Assembly: GCF_002847285.1 (NCBI RefSeq)
Contig: NZ_CP025407.1
Coordinates: 6,637,001 to 6,701,000, forward strand
DNA: 64,000 nt
Reading direction: 5' to 3'
Origin: Streptomyces sp. CMB-StM0423
GTDB taxonomy: Bacteria > Actinomycetota > Actinomycetes > Streptomycetales > Streptomycetaceae
Shown here: positions 27,486 to 36,982 of the stretch, in pieces
Layout: each line of letters begins with the position of its first letter
Numbering within the stretch: position 1 is the stretch's first letter
The notes under the pieces: generated by a model
Databases searched by the model: none
What the model saw: only the letters and a program-made list of their open reading frames with translations
Told to the model about the DNA's origin: nothing
Program-made: the position numbers and the translations under genes

Positions 27486-28738
27486 CCCCACTGCCGGGCC
27501 TCCTCGACACCGAGGCGATCCGCAAGGACTTCCCGATCCTGGACCGCACGGTCCACGACGGGAAGAAGCTCGTGTACCTGGACAACGCGGCGACCTCGCA
27601 GAAGCCGCGCCAGGTGCTCGACGCGTTGAACGCGTACTACGAGCGGCACAACGCCAACGTGCACCGCGGTGTGCACGTCCTCGCCGAGGAGGCCACGGCG
27701 CTGTACGAGGGCGCCCGTGACAAGGTCGCCGCCTTCGTCAACGCGCCCAGCCGGGACGAGGTGGTCTTCACCAAGAACGCCTCCGAGTCGCTGAACCTCG
27801 TGGCCAACATGCTCGGCTTCGCCGACGAGCCGTACCGCGTGGACCGCGACACGGAGATCGTCATCACGGAGATGGAGCACCACTCCAACATCGTCCCGTG
27901 GCAACTGCTCGCGCAGCGCACGGGCGCGAAGCTGAAGTGGTTCGGGCTCACCGACGACGGCCGCCTCGACCTGAGCGACCTGGACGAGGTCATCACGGAG
28001 AAGACGAAGGTCGTCTCCTTCGTGCTGGTCTCCAACATCCTCGGCACGCACAACCCCGTCGAGGCCATCGTCCGGCGCGCCCAGGAGGTCGGCGCGCTGG
28101 TCGTCGTCGACGCCTCCCAGGCCGCGCCGCACATGCCGCTGGACGTGCAGGCGCTCCAGGCCGACTTCGTCGCCTTCACCGGGCACAAGATGGCCGGGCC
28201 CACCGGCATCGGGGTGCTCTGGGGCCGCAAGGGGCTGCTGGACGACCTGCCCCCGTTCCTCGGCGGCGGCGAGATGATCGAGACCGTCTCGATGCACTCC
28301 TCGACGTACGCCCCGGCGCCGCACAAGTTCGAGGCCGGCACGCCGCCGATCGCCCAGGCCGTCGGCCTCGGCGCCGCGGTGGACTACCTCAGCGGCATCG
28401 GCATGGAGCGGATCGAGGCGCACGAGCGCGCCATCACCGAGTACGCGCTCGGGCGGCTCCAGGAGGTCCCCGACCTGCGGATCATCGGCCCGACGTCGGC
28501 CGAGGACCGCGGCGCCGCGATCTCCTTCACGCTCGGCGACATCCACCCCCACGACGTGGGCCAGGTGCTCGACGAGCAGGGCCTCGCGGTCCGGGTCGGC
28601 CACCACTGCGCGCGGCCGGTCTGCCTGCGGTACGGAATTCCTGCGACCACGCGGGCGTCGTTCTATCTGTACTCCACCCCGGGCGAGGTCGACGCGCTGA
28701 TCGACGGCCTGGAGTACGTCCGGAACTTCTTCGGCTGA
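27482..28738 (+). CDS. sufS: Cysteine desulfurase SufS
   Basis: 418 residues, PLP-dependent, group II. Takes sulfur from L-cysteine for cluster assembly. The PLP Lys is residue 236 in FTGHKMAGPTGIG, and the persulfide Cys is residue 376 in RVGHHCARPVCLR. YLDNAATSQKPRQV and the NVHRGVHVLAEEAT stretch near the N-terminus are typical. It hands sulfur to SufU, encoded 16 bp downstream. The GTG start overlaps the sufC stop. Confidence 0.98.
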   Translation: MTPLPGLLDTEAIRKDFPILDRTVHDGKKLVYLDNAATSQKPRQVLDALNAYYERHNANVHRGVHVLAEEATALYEGARDKVAAFVNAPSRDEVVFTKNASESLNLVANMLGFADEPYRVDRDTEIVITEMEHHSNIVPWQLLAQRTGAKLKWFGLTDDGRLDLSDLDEVITEKTKVVSFVLVSNILGTHNPVEAIVRRAQEVGALVVVDASQAAPHMPLDVQALQADFVAFTGHKMAGPTGIGVLWGRKGLLDDLPPFLGGGEMIETVSMHSSTYAPAPHKFEAGTPPIAQAVGLGAAVDYLSGIGMERIEAHERAITEYALGRLQEVPDLRIIGPTSAEDRGAAISFTLGDIHPHDVGQVLDEQGLAVRVGHHCARPVCLRYGIPATTRASFYLYSTPGEVDALIDGLEYVRNFFG

Positions 28739-28754
28739 AGGGCGTGGGAACAGC

Positions 28755-29207
28755 GTGAAGCTCGATTCGATGTACCAGGACGTCATCCTGGACCACTACA
28801 AGCACCCGCACGGGCGGGGCTTGCGGGACGGCGACGCCGAGGTACACCACGTCAACCCGACCTGCGGCGACGAGATCACGCTGCGCGTGAAGCTCGACGG
28901 GCGGACCATCGAGGACGTCTCGTACGAGGGCCAGGGCTGCTCCATCAGCCAGGCCAGCGCCTCCGTGCTCAACGAGCTGCTGGTCGGCAAGGAGCTGGCC
29001 GAGGCGCAGCGGATCCAGGAGCAGTTCCTGGAGCTGATGCAGTCGCGTGGGAGGATCGAGCCGGACGACGCCATGGAGGAGGTGCTGGAGGACGCGGTCG
29101 CGTTCGCCGGCGTCTCGAAGTACCCGGCGCGCGTGAAGTGCGCCCTGCTGTCCTGGATGGCGTGGAAAGACGCCACGGCCCAGGCGCTGAAGGAGGCCGC
29201 AGCATGA
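28755..29207 (+). CDS. sufU: Zinc-dependent sulfurtransferase SufU
   Basis: 150 residues, IscU-like fold of the SufU subgroup that accepts persulfide from SufS. Three conserved Cys are at residues 37 (NPTCGDE), 62 (GQGCSIS) and 129 (VKCALLSW), and the SufU-specific insertion between the second and third Cys is present. GTG start with no close alternative; stop overlaps the sufT ATG by 4 bp. Confidence 0.96.
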   Translation: MKLDSMYQDVILDHYKHPHGRGLRDGDAEVHHVNPTCGDEITLRVKLDGRTIEDVSYEGQGCSISQASASVLNELLVGKELAEAQRIQEQFLELMQSRGRIEPDDAMEEVLEDAVAFAGVSKYPARVKCALLSWMAWKDATAQALKEAAA

Positions 29208-29575
29208 CCGATACCGGCACGACGGACACGGGCACGACGGACGCCGAGACCGCCGCCGGCACCCAGCCGGCCGGGGAGGAAGAGATCCGCGAGGCGCTGT
29301 ACGACGTCGTCGACCCCGAGCTGGGCATCGACGTCGTCAACCTCGGCCTCATCTACGGCATCCACGTGGACGAAGGCAACATCGCCACCCTGGACATGAC
29401 GCTGACCTCGGCGGCCTGTCCGCTGACCGACGTGATCGAGGACCAGGCGAAGGCCGCCACCGAGGGCATCGTCAACGACCTCAGGATCAACTGGGTCTGG
29501 ATGCCCCCGTGGGGTCCCGACAAGATCACCGACGAGGGCCGCGAGCAACTGCGCGCGCTCGGCTTCAACGTCTGA
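29204..29575 (+). CDS. sufT: SufT/DUF59 (MIP18-like) Fe-S assembly factor
   Basis: 123 residues. The DUF59 domain starts near residue 27 with EIREALYDVVDPELGIDVV, and the conserved Cys of the family is in TSAACPLTD. Implicated in Fe-S maturation where cluster demand is high. The first ~22 residues are a Thr/Asp/Gly low-complexity leader made from a repeated GACACGGGCACGAC-type unit and are probably disordered. Last gene of the suf operon; a perfect terminator follows 13 bp after the stop. Confidence 0.93.
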   Translation: MTDTGTTDTGTTDAETAAGTQPAGEEEIREALYDVVDPELGIDVVNLGLIYGIHVDEGNIATLDMTLTSAACPLTDVIEDQAKAATEGIVNDLRINWVWMPPWGPDKITDEGREQLRALGFNV

Positions 29576-29588
29576 ACATCCGCGCAAG

Positions 29589-29619
29589 GCCCGCCCCGGT
29601 CCAACCGGGGCGGGCTTTT
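29589..29619 (+). terminator. Intrinsic terminator of the suf operon
   Basis: Perfect 12-bp stem GCCCGCCCCGGT/ACCGGGGCGGGC with a 3-nt loop followed by TTTT (29616-29619): the clearest intrinsic terminator in the window. Confidence 0.93.
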
Positions 29620-29788
29620 CGCGTCTCGGCGCCCGCGGCGGGGTCCGGCCGGTGAACGGCCGGAAAAAAGTGGTGAGAACGCGTCGGGGTCGATCGGGCA
29701 AGAAGAGGTGACAGCACTCCGCTCACACCTTTTCGATCGGGGACCGCCCACAGTGATCGACCCACCGCACGACATCACGGAGAGATTT

Positions 29789-30400
29789 GTGGAACCACCG
29801 CAGGACGTCTCGCCGCTCGTCGACGGAGACGCCGCCGTGATCGAGGAGTCGCTGGACCGGCCCGAGGCGTTCGCCGAGTTGTACGACCGGTACGCCCCCG
29901 CCATACACCGCTACGCGACCCGCCGGCTCGGCGCCGGCTCGGCGGACGACATCACCGCCGACACCTTCCTGGCCGCGTTCCGCGCCCGGACCCGCTACGA
30001 CACCGGCCGGGCCAGCGCCCGGCCGTGGCTCTACGGCATCGCCGCCAACCTCATCGGCCGGCACCGCCGTTCCGAGGTACGGGGGCTGCGCGCCCTGGCC
30101 CGTACCGGCGTCGACCCCGTGGCGCACTCCTGGGTGGACGAGGCCGACGACCGGCTCACCGCCCAGGCCGTGCACGCGCCGCTCGCGGGCGCGCTCGCCG
30201 GTCTCGCGGCCGGGGACCGGCACGTGCTGCTGCTGGTGGCCTGGGCCGACCTCAGCTACGCGGAGGTCGCCGAGGCGCTGGACATACCCATCGGCACCGT
30301 GCGCTCCCGGCTGAGCCGGGCCCGGCGCAAGGTCCGCGCGGCCGTGGGGCCCGATCCCCACTCCACCAACGACGCACCGGAGGCGGCAACCCATGGATGA
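29789..30400 (+). CDS. ECF-type RNA polymerase sigma factor
   Basis: About 203 residues with sigma region 2 (FAELYDRYAPAIHRYATRRL to WLYGIAANLIGRHRR) and region 4 (SYAEVAEALDIPIGTVRSRL) of sigma-70 family, group IV. The GTG at 29789 is preferred because GGAGAG lies 6 nt upstream; in-frame GTGs at 29753 and 29708 would lengthen it. Its stop lies 8 bp inside the next gene, whose product has a single membrane helix and is the likely partner. No zinc-binding anti-sigma motif is seen in the pair. Confidence 0.9.
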   Translation: MEPPQDVSPLVDGDAAVIEESLDRPEAFAELYDRYAPAIHRYATRRLGAGSADDITADTFLAAFRARTRYDTGRASARPWLYGIAANLIGRHRRSEVRGLRALARTGVDPVAHSWVDEADDRLTAQAVHAPLAGALAGLAAGDRHVLLLVAWADLSYAEVAEALDIPIGTVRSRLSRARRKVRAAVGPDPHSTNDAPEAATHG

Positions 30401-31397
30401 GATGTCGAAGCTGCGCGAATGGCGCGCCGACGCGCCGGCTCCCGACCGCGAGCGGCTCGCCCCCGGCCGCCGCCGGCTCCTCGACGCCGCGGGCGCGCGC
30501 AAGAGCCGGCGGCTGCCGGTGCTGGGCGACTGGCGCGTGGTGTCGGGCGCGGTGGCCGCGGGCGTCACGGCGGTCGCACTGCTGTCGACGAACCTGGGCG
30601 GCGGCACGGGCGGCAGCGAGGGCACCCCGGCGGCGGGCGGCGACGCGCACGTGACGACGGCGTCGCCGGGGCCGCCGAGCAGAGCGTCGGAGCTGCTGCA
30701 GAAGGCCGCGGTCGTGGTGGCGGCGGACCCCGTGCCGGAGCCGGAGGAGGGGGACTGGGTGTACGTACGGGAGGTCAGCGTCGGCGTGACCGACCCGGCC
30801 GACGACTCCCCGGCCACGGCGGAGGACTGGTACCGGTACGCCGACCCGGAGTTCGAGAACTGGAACGAGGGCGACGACCACTCGCCGCGGGAGGGCTTCG
30901 AGTACCTCGCCGCGCTGCCGGAGGACACCGACGCGGTGCTGCAGAAGGCCCGCTGGTTCTACCCCCAGAGCGGTGGGCGCCCCGGCAGCGAGAACCCCGG
31001 CGCCGGGCGCAGCGACGCCGAGCTGGCCGAATGGAACTTCTCGTCGCTCAGGCTGCTGGCCGGGACGACGCCGACGCACCCCGTCGGGCAGTCCCGCGTC
31101 TACGAGGCGATGGCCACCATTCCGGGGCTGCGGGTCGAGGACGGCACCGTGAAGGACGCGGCCGGCCGGCGGGCGCTCGCGTTCTCCGTCGAACCCGATC
31201 CGGACGGCATGCCCGTCCGCGACGAGGTGCTGATCGACCCTACGACGTACACCTACCTGGGCACCCGGTCCGTCGCCACCGGCGAACTGGGCCTGCAGGG
31301 CACGGGGGACGAGAAGGAGTGGAAGAAGGGCGACATCGTGACGAGCACGGCGGTCCTCAGCACCGCGCTGGTGGACGACGAAGGCCAGCGGCCCTGA
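30393..31397 (+). CDS. CU044_5270 family membrane protein (sigma-factor partner)
   Basis: 334 residues: a basic cytoplasmic N-terminus (residues ~1-45, DEMSKLREWRADAPAP), one transmembrane helix (about 48-66, VVSGAVAAGVTAVALLSTNL), and a large extracytoplasmic domain with many Trp, Tyr and acidic residues. The layout is that of a membrane anti-sigma or sensor protein. This family is encoded with ECF sigma factors throughout actinobacteria, but how it acts is not established. It overlaps the sigma gene by 8 bp. Two strong hairpins follow. Confidence 0.82.
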   Translation: MDEMSKLREWRADAPAPDRERLAPGRRRLLDAAGARKSRRLPVLGDWRVVSGAVAAGVTAVALLSTNLGGGTGGSEGTPAAGGDAHVTTASPGPPSRASELLQKAAVVVAADPVPEPEEGDWVYVREVSVGVTDPADDSPATAEDWYRYADPEFENWNEGDDHSPREGFEYLAALPEDTDAVLQKARWFYPQSGGRPGSENPGAGRSDAELAEWNFSSLRLLAGTTPTHPVGQSRVYEAMATIPGLRVEDGTVKDAAGRRALAFSVEPDPDGMPVRDEVLIDPTTYTYLGTRSVATGELGLQGTGDEKEWKKGDIVTSTAVLSTALVDDEGQRP

Positions 31398-31423
31398 GGG
31401 CCGTGGGACTTACGGGGGCGAAG

Positions 31424-31487
31424 GCCGTACGGGACAGGGGACCGTACGGCGCACGGGGGCGGCCCGGGGTGCGCCGGGCCGCCCCCG
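31424..31487 (+). terminator. Double hairpin after the sigma factor operon
   Basis: Two perfect stems in a row: GCCGTACGG with CCGTACGGC (31424-31432/31442-31450), then a 14-bp stem CGGGGGCGGCCCGG with its complement (31454-31467/31474-31487). A strong terminator region of the sigma/CU044_5270 operon before dapD. Confidence 0.8.
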
Positions 31488-31572
31488 CGTTCGGCGGCGG
31501 CGCCGGGCGGCCGCCCGTGTCGCCATGCGGACCGGTTCGCCTCCCGCGCCGGGCGGCGGTTAGCGTTCGGGT

Positions 31573-32568
31573 ATGACCGACGCAGCGACCTCCACCACCC
31601 TCCCCACCGGCGCCGCGGCCACCGGCCTGGCCACCGTCACCCCCGACGGCACCGTCCTCGACACCTGGTTCCCCGCCCCCGCGCTCGCCGACGACCCCGG
31701 CCCCGCGGGCACCGAGCGGCTGACCGCCGAGCGCGCGGCCGAGCTGCTCGGGGAGTCCGCGCGGGCGGCGCTCGGCCCCGACCCGCGGCGCGGGGTGGAG
31801 GTCGTCGCGGTGCGCACGGTGATCTCCTCGCTGCAGGAGAAGCCGGCCGACGCCCACGACGTGTACCTGCGGCTGCACCTGCTCAGCCACCGGCTGGTCC
31901 GCCCGCACGGGCAGAACCTCGACGGCGTCTTCGGCCTGCTGGCGAACGTCGCCTGGACCTCCCACGGCCCCGTGCCCGCCGACCGGATCGAGGAGGTCCG
32001 GCTCGCGGTCCGCGCCGCCGGGCAGCACCTCCAGGTCAGCCATCTCGACAAGTTCCCGCGCATGGTCGACTACGTGCTGCCCTCCGGCGTCCGTATCGGC
32101 GACGCCGACCGCGTCCGCCTCGGCGCGCACCTCGCCGCCGGCACCACCGTCATGCACGAGGGGTTCGTCAACTTCAACGCCGGCACCCTCGGCACGTCCA
32201 TGGTCGAGGGCCGGATCTCCGCGGGCGTCGTCGTCGGCGACGGCTCGGACGTCGGCGGCGGCGCGTCGATCATGGGCACGCTCTCCGGCGGCGGCAAGGA
32301 CGTCATCTCCCTCGGCGAGCGCTGCCTGCTCGGCGCCCAGGCGGGCATCGGCATCTCGCTCGGCGACGACTGCATCGTCGAGGCCGGTCTCTACGTCACC
32401 GCAGGCACGAAGGTCACGCTGCCGGACGGCGCCGTGGTCAAGGCCCGCGAGCTGTCCGGCGCGAGCAACCTGCTGTTCCTGCGCAACTCCACCACCGGCG
32501 CGGTCGAGGCCCGCCAGCGCTCCGGCTCGTGGGGCGGGCTGAACGCCGCGCTGCACGCCAACGACTGA
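31573..32568 (+). CDS. dapD: 2,3,4,5-tetrahydropyridine-2,6-dicarboxylate N-succinyltransferase
   Basis: 331 residues, actinobacterial DapD of the lysine/meso-diaminopimelate pathway. The C-terminal half is a left-handed beta-helix with hexapeptide-type repeats (RISAGVVVGDGSDVGGGASI, GAQAGIGISLGDDC), and the middle contains the conserved VVAVRTVISSLQEKPADAHD region. ATG at 31573 follows the AGCG-rich spacer; the position next to the suf cluster is the usual one in Streptomyces. Cytosolic trimer. Confidence 0.95.
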   Translation: MTDAATSTTLPTGAAATGLATVTPDGTVLDTWFPAPALADDPGPAGTERLTAERAAELLGESARAALGPDPRRGVEVVAVRTVISSLQEKPADAHDVYLRLHLLSHRLVRPHGQNLDGVFGLLANVAWTSHGPVPADRIEEVRLAVRAAGQHLQVSHLDKFPRMVDYVLPSGVRIGDADRVRLGAHLAAGTTVMHEGFVNFNAGTLGTSMVEGRISAGVVVGDGSDVGGGASIMGTLSGGGKDVISLGERCLLGAQAGIGISLGDDCIVEAGLYVTAGTKVTLPDGAVVKARELSGASNLLFLRNSTTGAVEARQRSGSWGGLNAALHAND

Positions 32569-32660
32569 CGCGGGGCGCCCGGTTCGTACCCCGGGAACCG
32601 CCTCCCCGGCCCTCGTGGCCGGGCCGCCACGTATGCCCGCGACCCCATAAGGTTGCGGGC

Positions 32661-33452
32661 ATGCGTGACTTCACCACCGGATTCGGCTACGTCGGCAAAG
32701 GGCTGCGCTGGGCCGCGGGGCACGGGCGGTCGTGGGCCCTCGGCCTCGTGCCCGCGCTCATCGCCCTCGTGCTCTACGCCGCCGCGCTCGCCGCCCTCGC
32801 CTACTGGGCCGACGACATCGCCGTGTGGGCCACGCCCTTCGCCGACGACTGGGACTCGCCCTGGCAGGGGCTGCTGCGCGGGCTGTTCATGGCGCTGCTG
32901 CTGCTCGGCGGCATCGGCCTCGCGCTGCTCACGTTCACAGCCGTCGCGCTGCTGATCGGCGACCCGTTCTACGAGGCGCTGTCGGGGCGCGTCGAGGAGG
33001 ACGCGGGCTTCTGCCCGCCCAGCCCGGACGAGCCGCTGCTGCCGGGGCTGTGGCGGTCGCTGAAGGAGAGCGTCCATGTGCTGTCGCGGGCGCTGATGTT
33101 CACCGTGCCGCTGTTCTTCCTCGGCTTCGTCCCCTTCCTCGGGCAGACGGTCGTGCCCGCGCTCGGCTTCGCCGTCGCCGGCTTCTTCCTCACGGTCGAG
33201 CTGACGTCGTTCGCCCTGCAGCGCCGGGGGATAGACGTGCGCGGGCGGCTGGCGCTGCTGCGCAGGCGCAAGATGCTCGCACTCGGCTTCGGCGTGCCGA
33301 TCGTGCTGCTGTTCCTGGTGCCGCTGGCCGCGGTGGTGGTGATGCCGGGGGCGGTGGCGGGCGCGACGCTGCTCGCCCGCCACCTCGTCGGCGACGACGT
33401 GCCGGACCGCGGCCCGGCGCCGGCCGCAGGACCGCCGCCCGTCAGGGCCTGA
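32661..33452 (+). CDS. EI24/CysZ-like membrane protein
   Basis: 263 residues with three to four long hydrophobic segments (about 24-46, 70-95, 138-168, 200-230) and a conserved ALLIGDPFYEALSGRVEE loop, the EI24 (DUF540) family that includes CysZ sulfate channels. Sulfate uptake is possible but not shown; the actinobacterial members near dapD are uncharacterised. ATG at 32661 starts the conserved MRDFTTGFGYVGKGL; longer in-frame extension upstream is not supported. Its 3' end overlaps the convergent nuclease gene by 11 bp. Confidence 0.82.
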   Translation: MRDFTTGFGYVGKGLRWAAGHGRSWALGLVPALIALVLYAAALAALAYWADDIAVWATPFADDWDSPWQGLLRGLFMALLLLGGIGLALLTFTAVALLIGDPFYEALSGRVEEDAGFCPPSPDEPLLPGLWRSLKESVHVLSRALMFTVPLFFLGFVPFLGQTVVPALGFAVAGFFLTVELTSFALQRRGIDVRGRLALLRRRKMLALGFGVPIVLLFLVPLAAVVVMPGAVAGATLLARHLVGDDVPDRGPAPAAGPPPVRA

Positions 33453-35274
33453 GCCGCACCACCGAGGGGTCGTGGTCGCTGGCCTGGTCGGCGTACTCGG
33501 CGTTGAGGTGCACGATGTCCAAGGCCGCTCGTTCGGCGAGCGCCGGGCTGGTCAGGATGTGGTCCAGCACCTGCGAGTTGCCGTTGAAGACGTAGCCGTA
33601 GCGCTGGTCGCGCGGCAGCTCGTTCACCAGGTCGACGAGCGCGCGGTCCTCGGTCAGCCGGGCCACGGCGGGGGAGAAGGGGAAGTCGTTGATGTCGCCG
33701 GCGACGACGACGCCCGCCTTCCGGTCCACGGCGAGCACGTCCTGAACGAACCCGTTGACCAACGCGGCCTGCGCGGTGCGCTGCTCCTCCGAGCCGCGGG
33801 CCGGCGGCTGGAAGCGGCTGTCGAGCCCCTGGTCGCCGCCCTTGGAGTTGAAGTGGTTGGCGACGACGAAGACCGTGCGCCCGCGGAAGGTGAACTCGCC
33901 CGCGAGCGGCTTGCGGCTGTTGTTCCAGGCCGCGTCGCCGGGGGCGATACGGCCGGGTGAGGCGGACAGCGCCGGGGCGCCGCCGTCGTCGGTGACCCGC
34001 ACGGGCGTCGTGGCGTCGCCGCCGGGGCGGTCGGTGAAGGAGACCCGCTCAGGGTTGTAGAGGAACGCGACGCGGATGTTGCCGCCCGGCTGGCCGCCGT
34101 CGGCGTCGTCCGCGGGGTCGATCTGGCGCCACTCGTACGCGGGCCCGCCGGCGGCGGCGATCGCGTCCGTCAGCTTGCGCAGGGTGGCGTCGGCGCTCGT
34201 CACGGCGTCGTTGGTGGCGCCGTTGTCGTCCTGCACCTCCTGGAGGGCGACGATGTCGGGGGAGGCGAGGCCGTCCACCAGGGCGCGGGCCAGCCGGTCG
34301 AACTTCGCGGCGCCGTCGCGCGCGGAGAGGTTCTCCACGTTGTACGTGGCCACCGCCAGCTCGGCGTCGCGCTGCGGGCGGGTGGACTCGGGGTCGGGAC
34401 CGGTCTGCTGCTCGTCGCCGAGCGCGGTGGCCTGCAGCTCGTAGCCGCCGAACTGGTCGTAGTCCAGCGGGCCTTCCGTGGTGCCGCCGAGGCGGTCGCC
34501 GACGTCCAGGACGGGGAAGGGGCGCTGGGCGAACGGGATGAGGGAGGCGACCTTGAGCCGGCCGCCGTTGGGGTCGCGGTAGCCGGCGTAGAGCACGCCG
34601 CCGCGGGCGGTGCGGTTGTGGGCGGGCTCGGCGGTCACCCACAGCTCGTTGAACTCGGTGCTGGGCCCGACGACCCGGGCGTCGCGCACCGCGACCCGCA
34701 TGCCCTCCAGCGACTCGTAGCGGTCGAGCGCGTACGAGCCGGGGCGCAGCCGCAGGTCCTCGATGCTGCCGCCGCCCGCGTCGGGTGCGAACCGGGCCGG
34801 GACGGTGGCGTCGCGCAGCACGAAGGCGTCGGGCAGCGGGTTGCCTGAGGACAGGACGGTCCACGTGGCGCCGGTCAGCTCGGTGACGGACTGCAGCCCG
34901 GCGTTCTTGCCGCCGGGGTAGTACTCGGTGACGGAGCCGGAGACCTCGACCGCATCGCCGGGCGCGACGCTCGGGGTGGTGGAGCCGGTGAAGACGAAGA
35001 CGGCCTCGCTGGTGGCGGCGTCGGCGTCGGGCTTCGGGTCCTGGACCCAGAAGCCGCGGGCGGAGCCGAAGGCGCGGACGGCGGTGACGATGCCGGGCAC
35101 GCCGGTCACCTGCTCGCCGGCGAGCGGGGATATCCGGGTGTCGCCCTGGATATCGCGGATGCGTATCTGCCCGCCGTCCGCCCCGGCGCCCGCGGCCCCG
35201 GCGGCGGGGGCGGTGAGCAGGGCGGCGGCGAGCGCGGCGGCGACGGCGTAGGGGACGGGGTGGGCGCGTGGCAT
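33442..35274 (-). CDS. Secreted endonuclease/exonuclease/phosphatase-family nuclease
   Basis: 610 residues with a signal peptide (residues ~1-30, AVAAALAAALLTAPAAGAA). The first half is a beta-rich OB-like domain as in extracellular nucleases of the NucH/ExeM type. The second half is the EEP catalytic domain: VATYNVENLS, DIVALQEVQD (catalytic Glu), VANHFNSKGGD, AGDINDFP and the final SDHDPSVV (His/Asp). Likely degrades extracellular DNA or phosphoesters. Start at the ATG 35274 with GGAGGA upstream. Confidence 0.88.
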   Translation of the reverse strand: MPRAHPVPYAVAAALAAALLTAPAAGAAGAGADGGQIRIRDIQGDTRISPLAGEQVTGVPGIVTAVRAFGSARGFWVQDPKPDADAATSEAVFVFTGSTTPSVAPGDAVEVSGSVTEYYPGGKNAGLQSVTELTGATWTVLSSGNPLPDAFVLRDATVPARFAPDAGGGSIEDLRLRPGSYALDRYESLEGMRVAVRDARVVGPSTEFNELWVTAEPAHNRTARGGVLYAGYRDPNGGRLKVASLIPFAQRPFPVLDVGDRLGGTTEGPLDYDQFGGYELQATALGDEQQTGPDPESTRPQRDAELAVATYNVENLSARDGAAKFDRLARALVDGLASPDIVALQEVQDDNGATNDAVTSADATLRKLTDAIAAAGGPAYEWRQIDPADDADGGQPGGNIRVAFLYNPERVSFTDRPGGDATTPVRVTDDGGAPALSASPGRIAPGDAAWNNSRKPLAGEFTFRGRTVFVVANHFNSKGGDQGLDSRFQPPARGSEEQRTAQAALVNGFVQDVLAVDRKAGVVVAGDINDFPFSPAVARLTEDRALVDLVNELPRDQRYGYVFNGNSQVLDHILTSPALAERAALDIVHLNAEYADQASDHDPSVVRLRP

Positions 35275-35480
35275 GGTGTCCTCCGGGACAGGGACAGGAC
35301 GAGGGGGAAAGGGGACGTACATCTACGCGCGTCAATCTCGTGCGCGGGCACGGGCGTTGTCAAGGAACGTGAAGTGAACACCGGGCGCACCGCCCGACGG
35401 AACGGCGTCTTCGGCCGCGCCGCCCCGCGGGGGCTACCCTTGGGCAGCGTCCGATTGATCCCCAGTCTTCGGAGTTGTCG

Positions 35481-36956
35481 ATGACCGCAGACCGCACCGT
35501 CCTGCCGCCCGTCCGGCTGCCCGCCGAGGCGGAGCTGGCCCGGGAGGCGCTGGCTTCGCCGCTCTTCGCGCGGGCCGTCCGGCTGGCCCGCTGGGCCGGT
35601 CCCGGGCTGCGGGTGGGCGCCGGCGGCGAGCTGCCCGACGCCGAGGTGCGCGAGGCCGCGGCGGAGCTGGGCCTGGAGGAGGGCGCGGACGAGGAGGGCG
35701 AGGCGCGGGCGGTCGCAGGCGAGGCGTGGCGGATCGCCGTGGACGTCGGCCTGGTCGACGTCACGGCGCCGGAGGAGGGCGACGAGGAGCTGGGGACCGC
35801 GGCCCCGAGCGCCGACCTGCGGCTGGTCACCGGCGGCGCGCCCGCCGACGTACTGGAGCTGTGGGCCGCCGCCTGCGAGTGCGTGCTGTCCGACGCGGCG
35901 CTGCCGGATATGAGCGCGCTGGTGGAGCAGATCACCGCGGGCGAGGAGCTGGACCTGGACCGGCTGGACTGGGACCCGGAGGCCGACGCGGACTTCCTCG
36001 ACGGCGCGCTCGGCAACCTCTACCTGCTCACCGCCATGGAGGACCCCGGCGCCGACGGCGCCGTCCCGCTGCCGGCGCTGGCCGCCTCGCTCGTCGTCCC
36101 CGACGACATGGACGAGCCGACCGAGGAGGTGCTGGCGGAGGTCTCCGAGGCGGTGCTGCGGCTCGACGAGCAGTTCCGGATGCTGGAGCCGGTCGGCGTC
36201 GTGGCGTACCGCCCGGTGGCCGAGGAGATCCTGCTCGAAGCCGCCGGCACCGCACCCGCGGCGGAGGAGCCGGAGGACGGCGACGAGGACGTCTCCCGCT
36301 ACGGCGTCGTGCGCCTCACCCCCCTCGGCCTGTACGCGCTGCGCCGGCGGATGCTCGCCGAGGGCCTGGTCGCCCCGCTCGTGGGCGAGCTGGCGAGCGA
36401 GGACGCCTACGTCCTCCTCGACGCCCTGCCCCGGCTGCCCGACGCGGTCGCGCAGACGGAGGCCGAGGCATGGCTGGAGGACCGCAAGCCCGCCGAGGCG
36501 GCCACCGAGCTCCTCGACGCCGCCCGCGGCACCGACGACCGCGCCCCGGCCCGCCGGCTCGCCTGCCAGCAGGCGCTGGCCGTCGCGGGCGGCGGGGCGG
36601 AGCCGGCGGTACGGGACGTACTGCACGACCGCGAACTCGGCGGTCTGGCGCGCGTCTGGCTCACCGAGCGCGGCGTCCCCGGCGTGCCGCAGCCCACCGA
36701 CGACATGGTCTTCTGGCTCGCCGTCGACACGGTCGCCGCCCAGTTGGGCGGGCTGCGGGACGACACCCCGGAGCTGCGCGAGCTGGTGGAGCACCTGGTG
36801 GGCATGCACCGCGGCTTCTTCGCCGCCGCCTGGCGCGTGGACCACCCGGCCACGCCCGAGGTGCTGGAGGCGATGGGGCGGCTGCACCCGGACCGCCAGG
36901 TCGCCAAGGACGCCCGCAAGGCGGCCTTCAAGGCCCGTTCCCGGCCCACGGCGTAA
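35481..36956 (+). CDS. Actinobacterial protein of unknown function (HEAT-like helical)
   Basis: 491 residues, acidic, no signal peptide or membrane helix. The fold is predicted from amphipathic pattern to be all-alpha; the stretch from residue ~300 has repeated helical pairs with AEGLVAPLVGELASEDAYVLLDALPRLPDAV, HEAT-like in character. No catalytic motif recognised. ATG at 35481 with GGAG 7 nt upstream. Conserved as a lone hypothetical in Streptomyces near the dapD region. Terminator hairpin follows. Confidence 0.75.
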   Translation: MTADRTVLPPVRLPAEAELAREALASPLFARAVRLARWAGPGLRVGAGGELPDAEVREAAAELGLEEGADEEGEARAVAGEAWRIAVDVGLVDVTAPEEGDEELGTAAPSADLRLVTGGAPADVLELWAAACECVLSDAALPDMSALVEQITAGEELDLDRLDWDPEADADFLDGALGNLYLLTAMEDPGADGAVPLPALAASLVVPDDMDEPTEEVLAEVSEAVLRLDEQFRMLEPVGVVAYRPVAEEILLEAAGTAPAAEEPEDGDEDVSRYGVVRLTPLGLYALRRRMLAEGLVAPLVGELASEDAYVLLDALPRLPDAVAQTEAEAWLEDRKPAEAATELLDAARGTDDRAPARRLACQQALAVAGGGAEPAVRDVLHDRELGGLARVWLTERGVPGVPQPTDDMVFWLAVDTVAAQLGGLRDDTPELRELVEHLVGMHRGFFAAAWRVDHPATPEVLEAMGRLHPDRQVAKDARKAAFKARSRPTA

Positions 36957-36982
36957 CACCGCGCCGCGGAGCGCGTATCCGA

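Noticed and set aside
28755..29575. SufT N-terminal repeat as a regulatory element
   Set aside because: It is inside the coding region (Thr/Asp/Gly codons) and only reflects a small in-frame tandem duplication.
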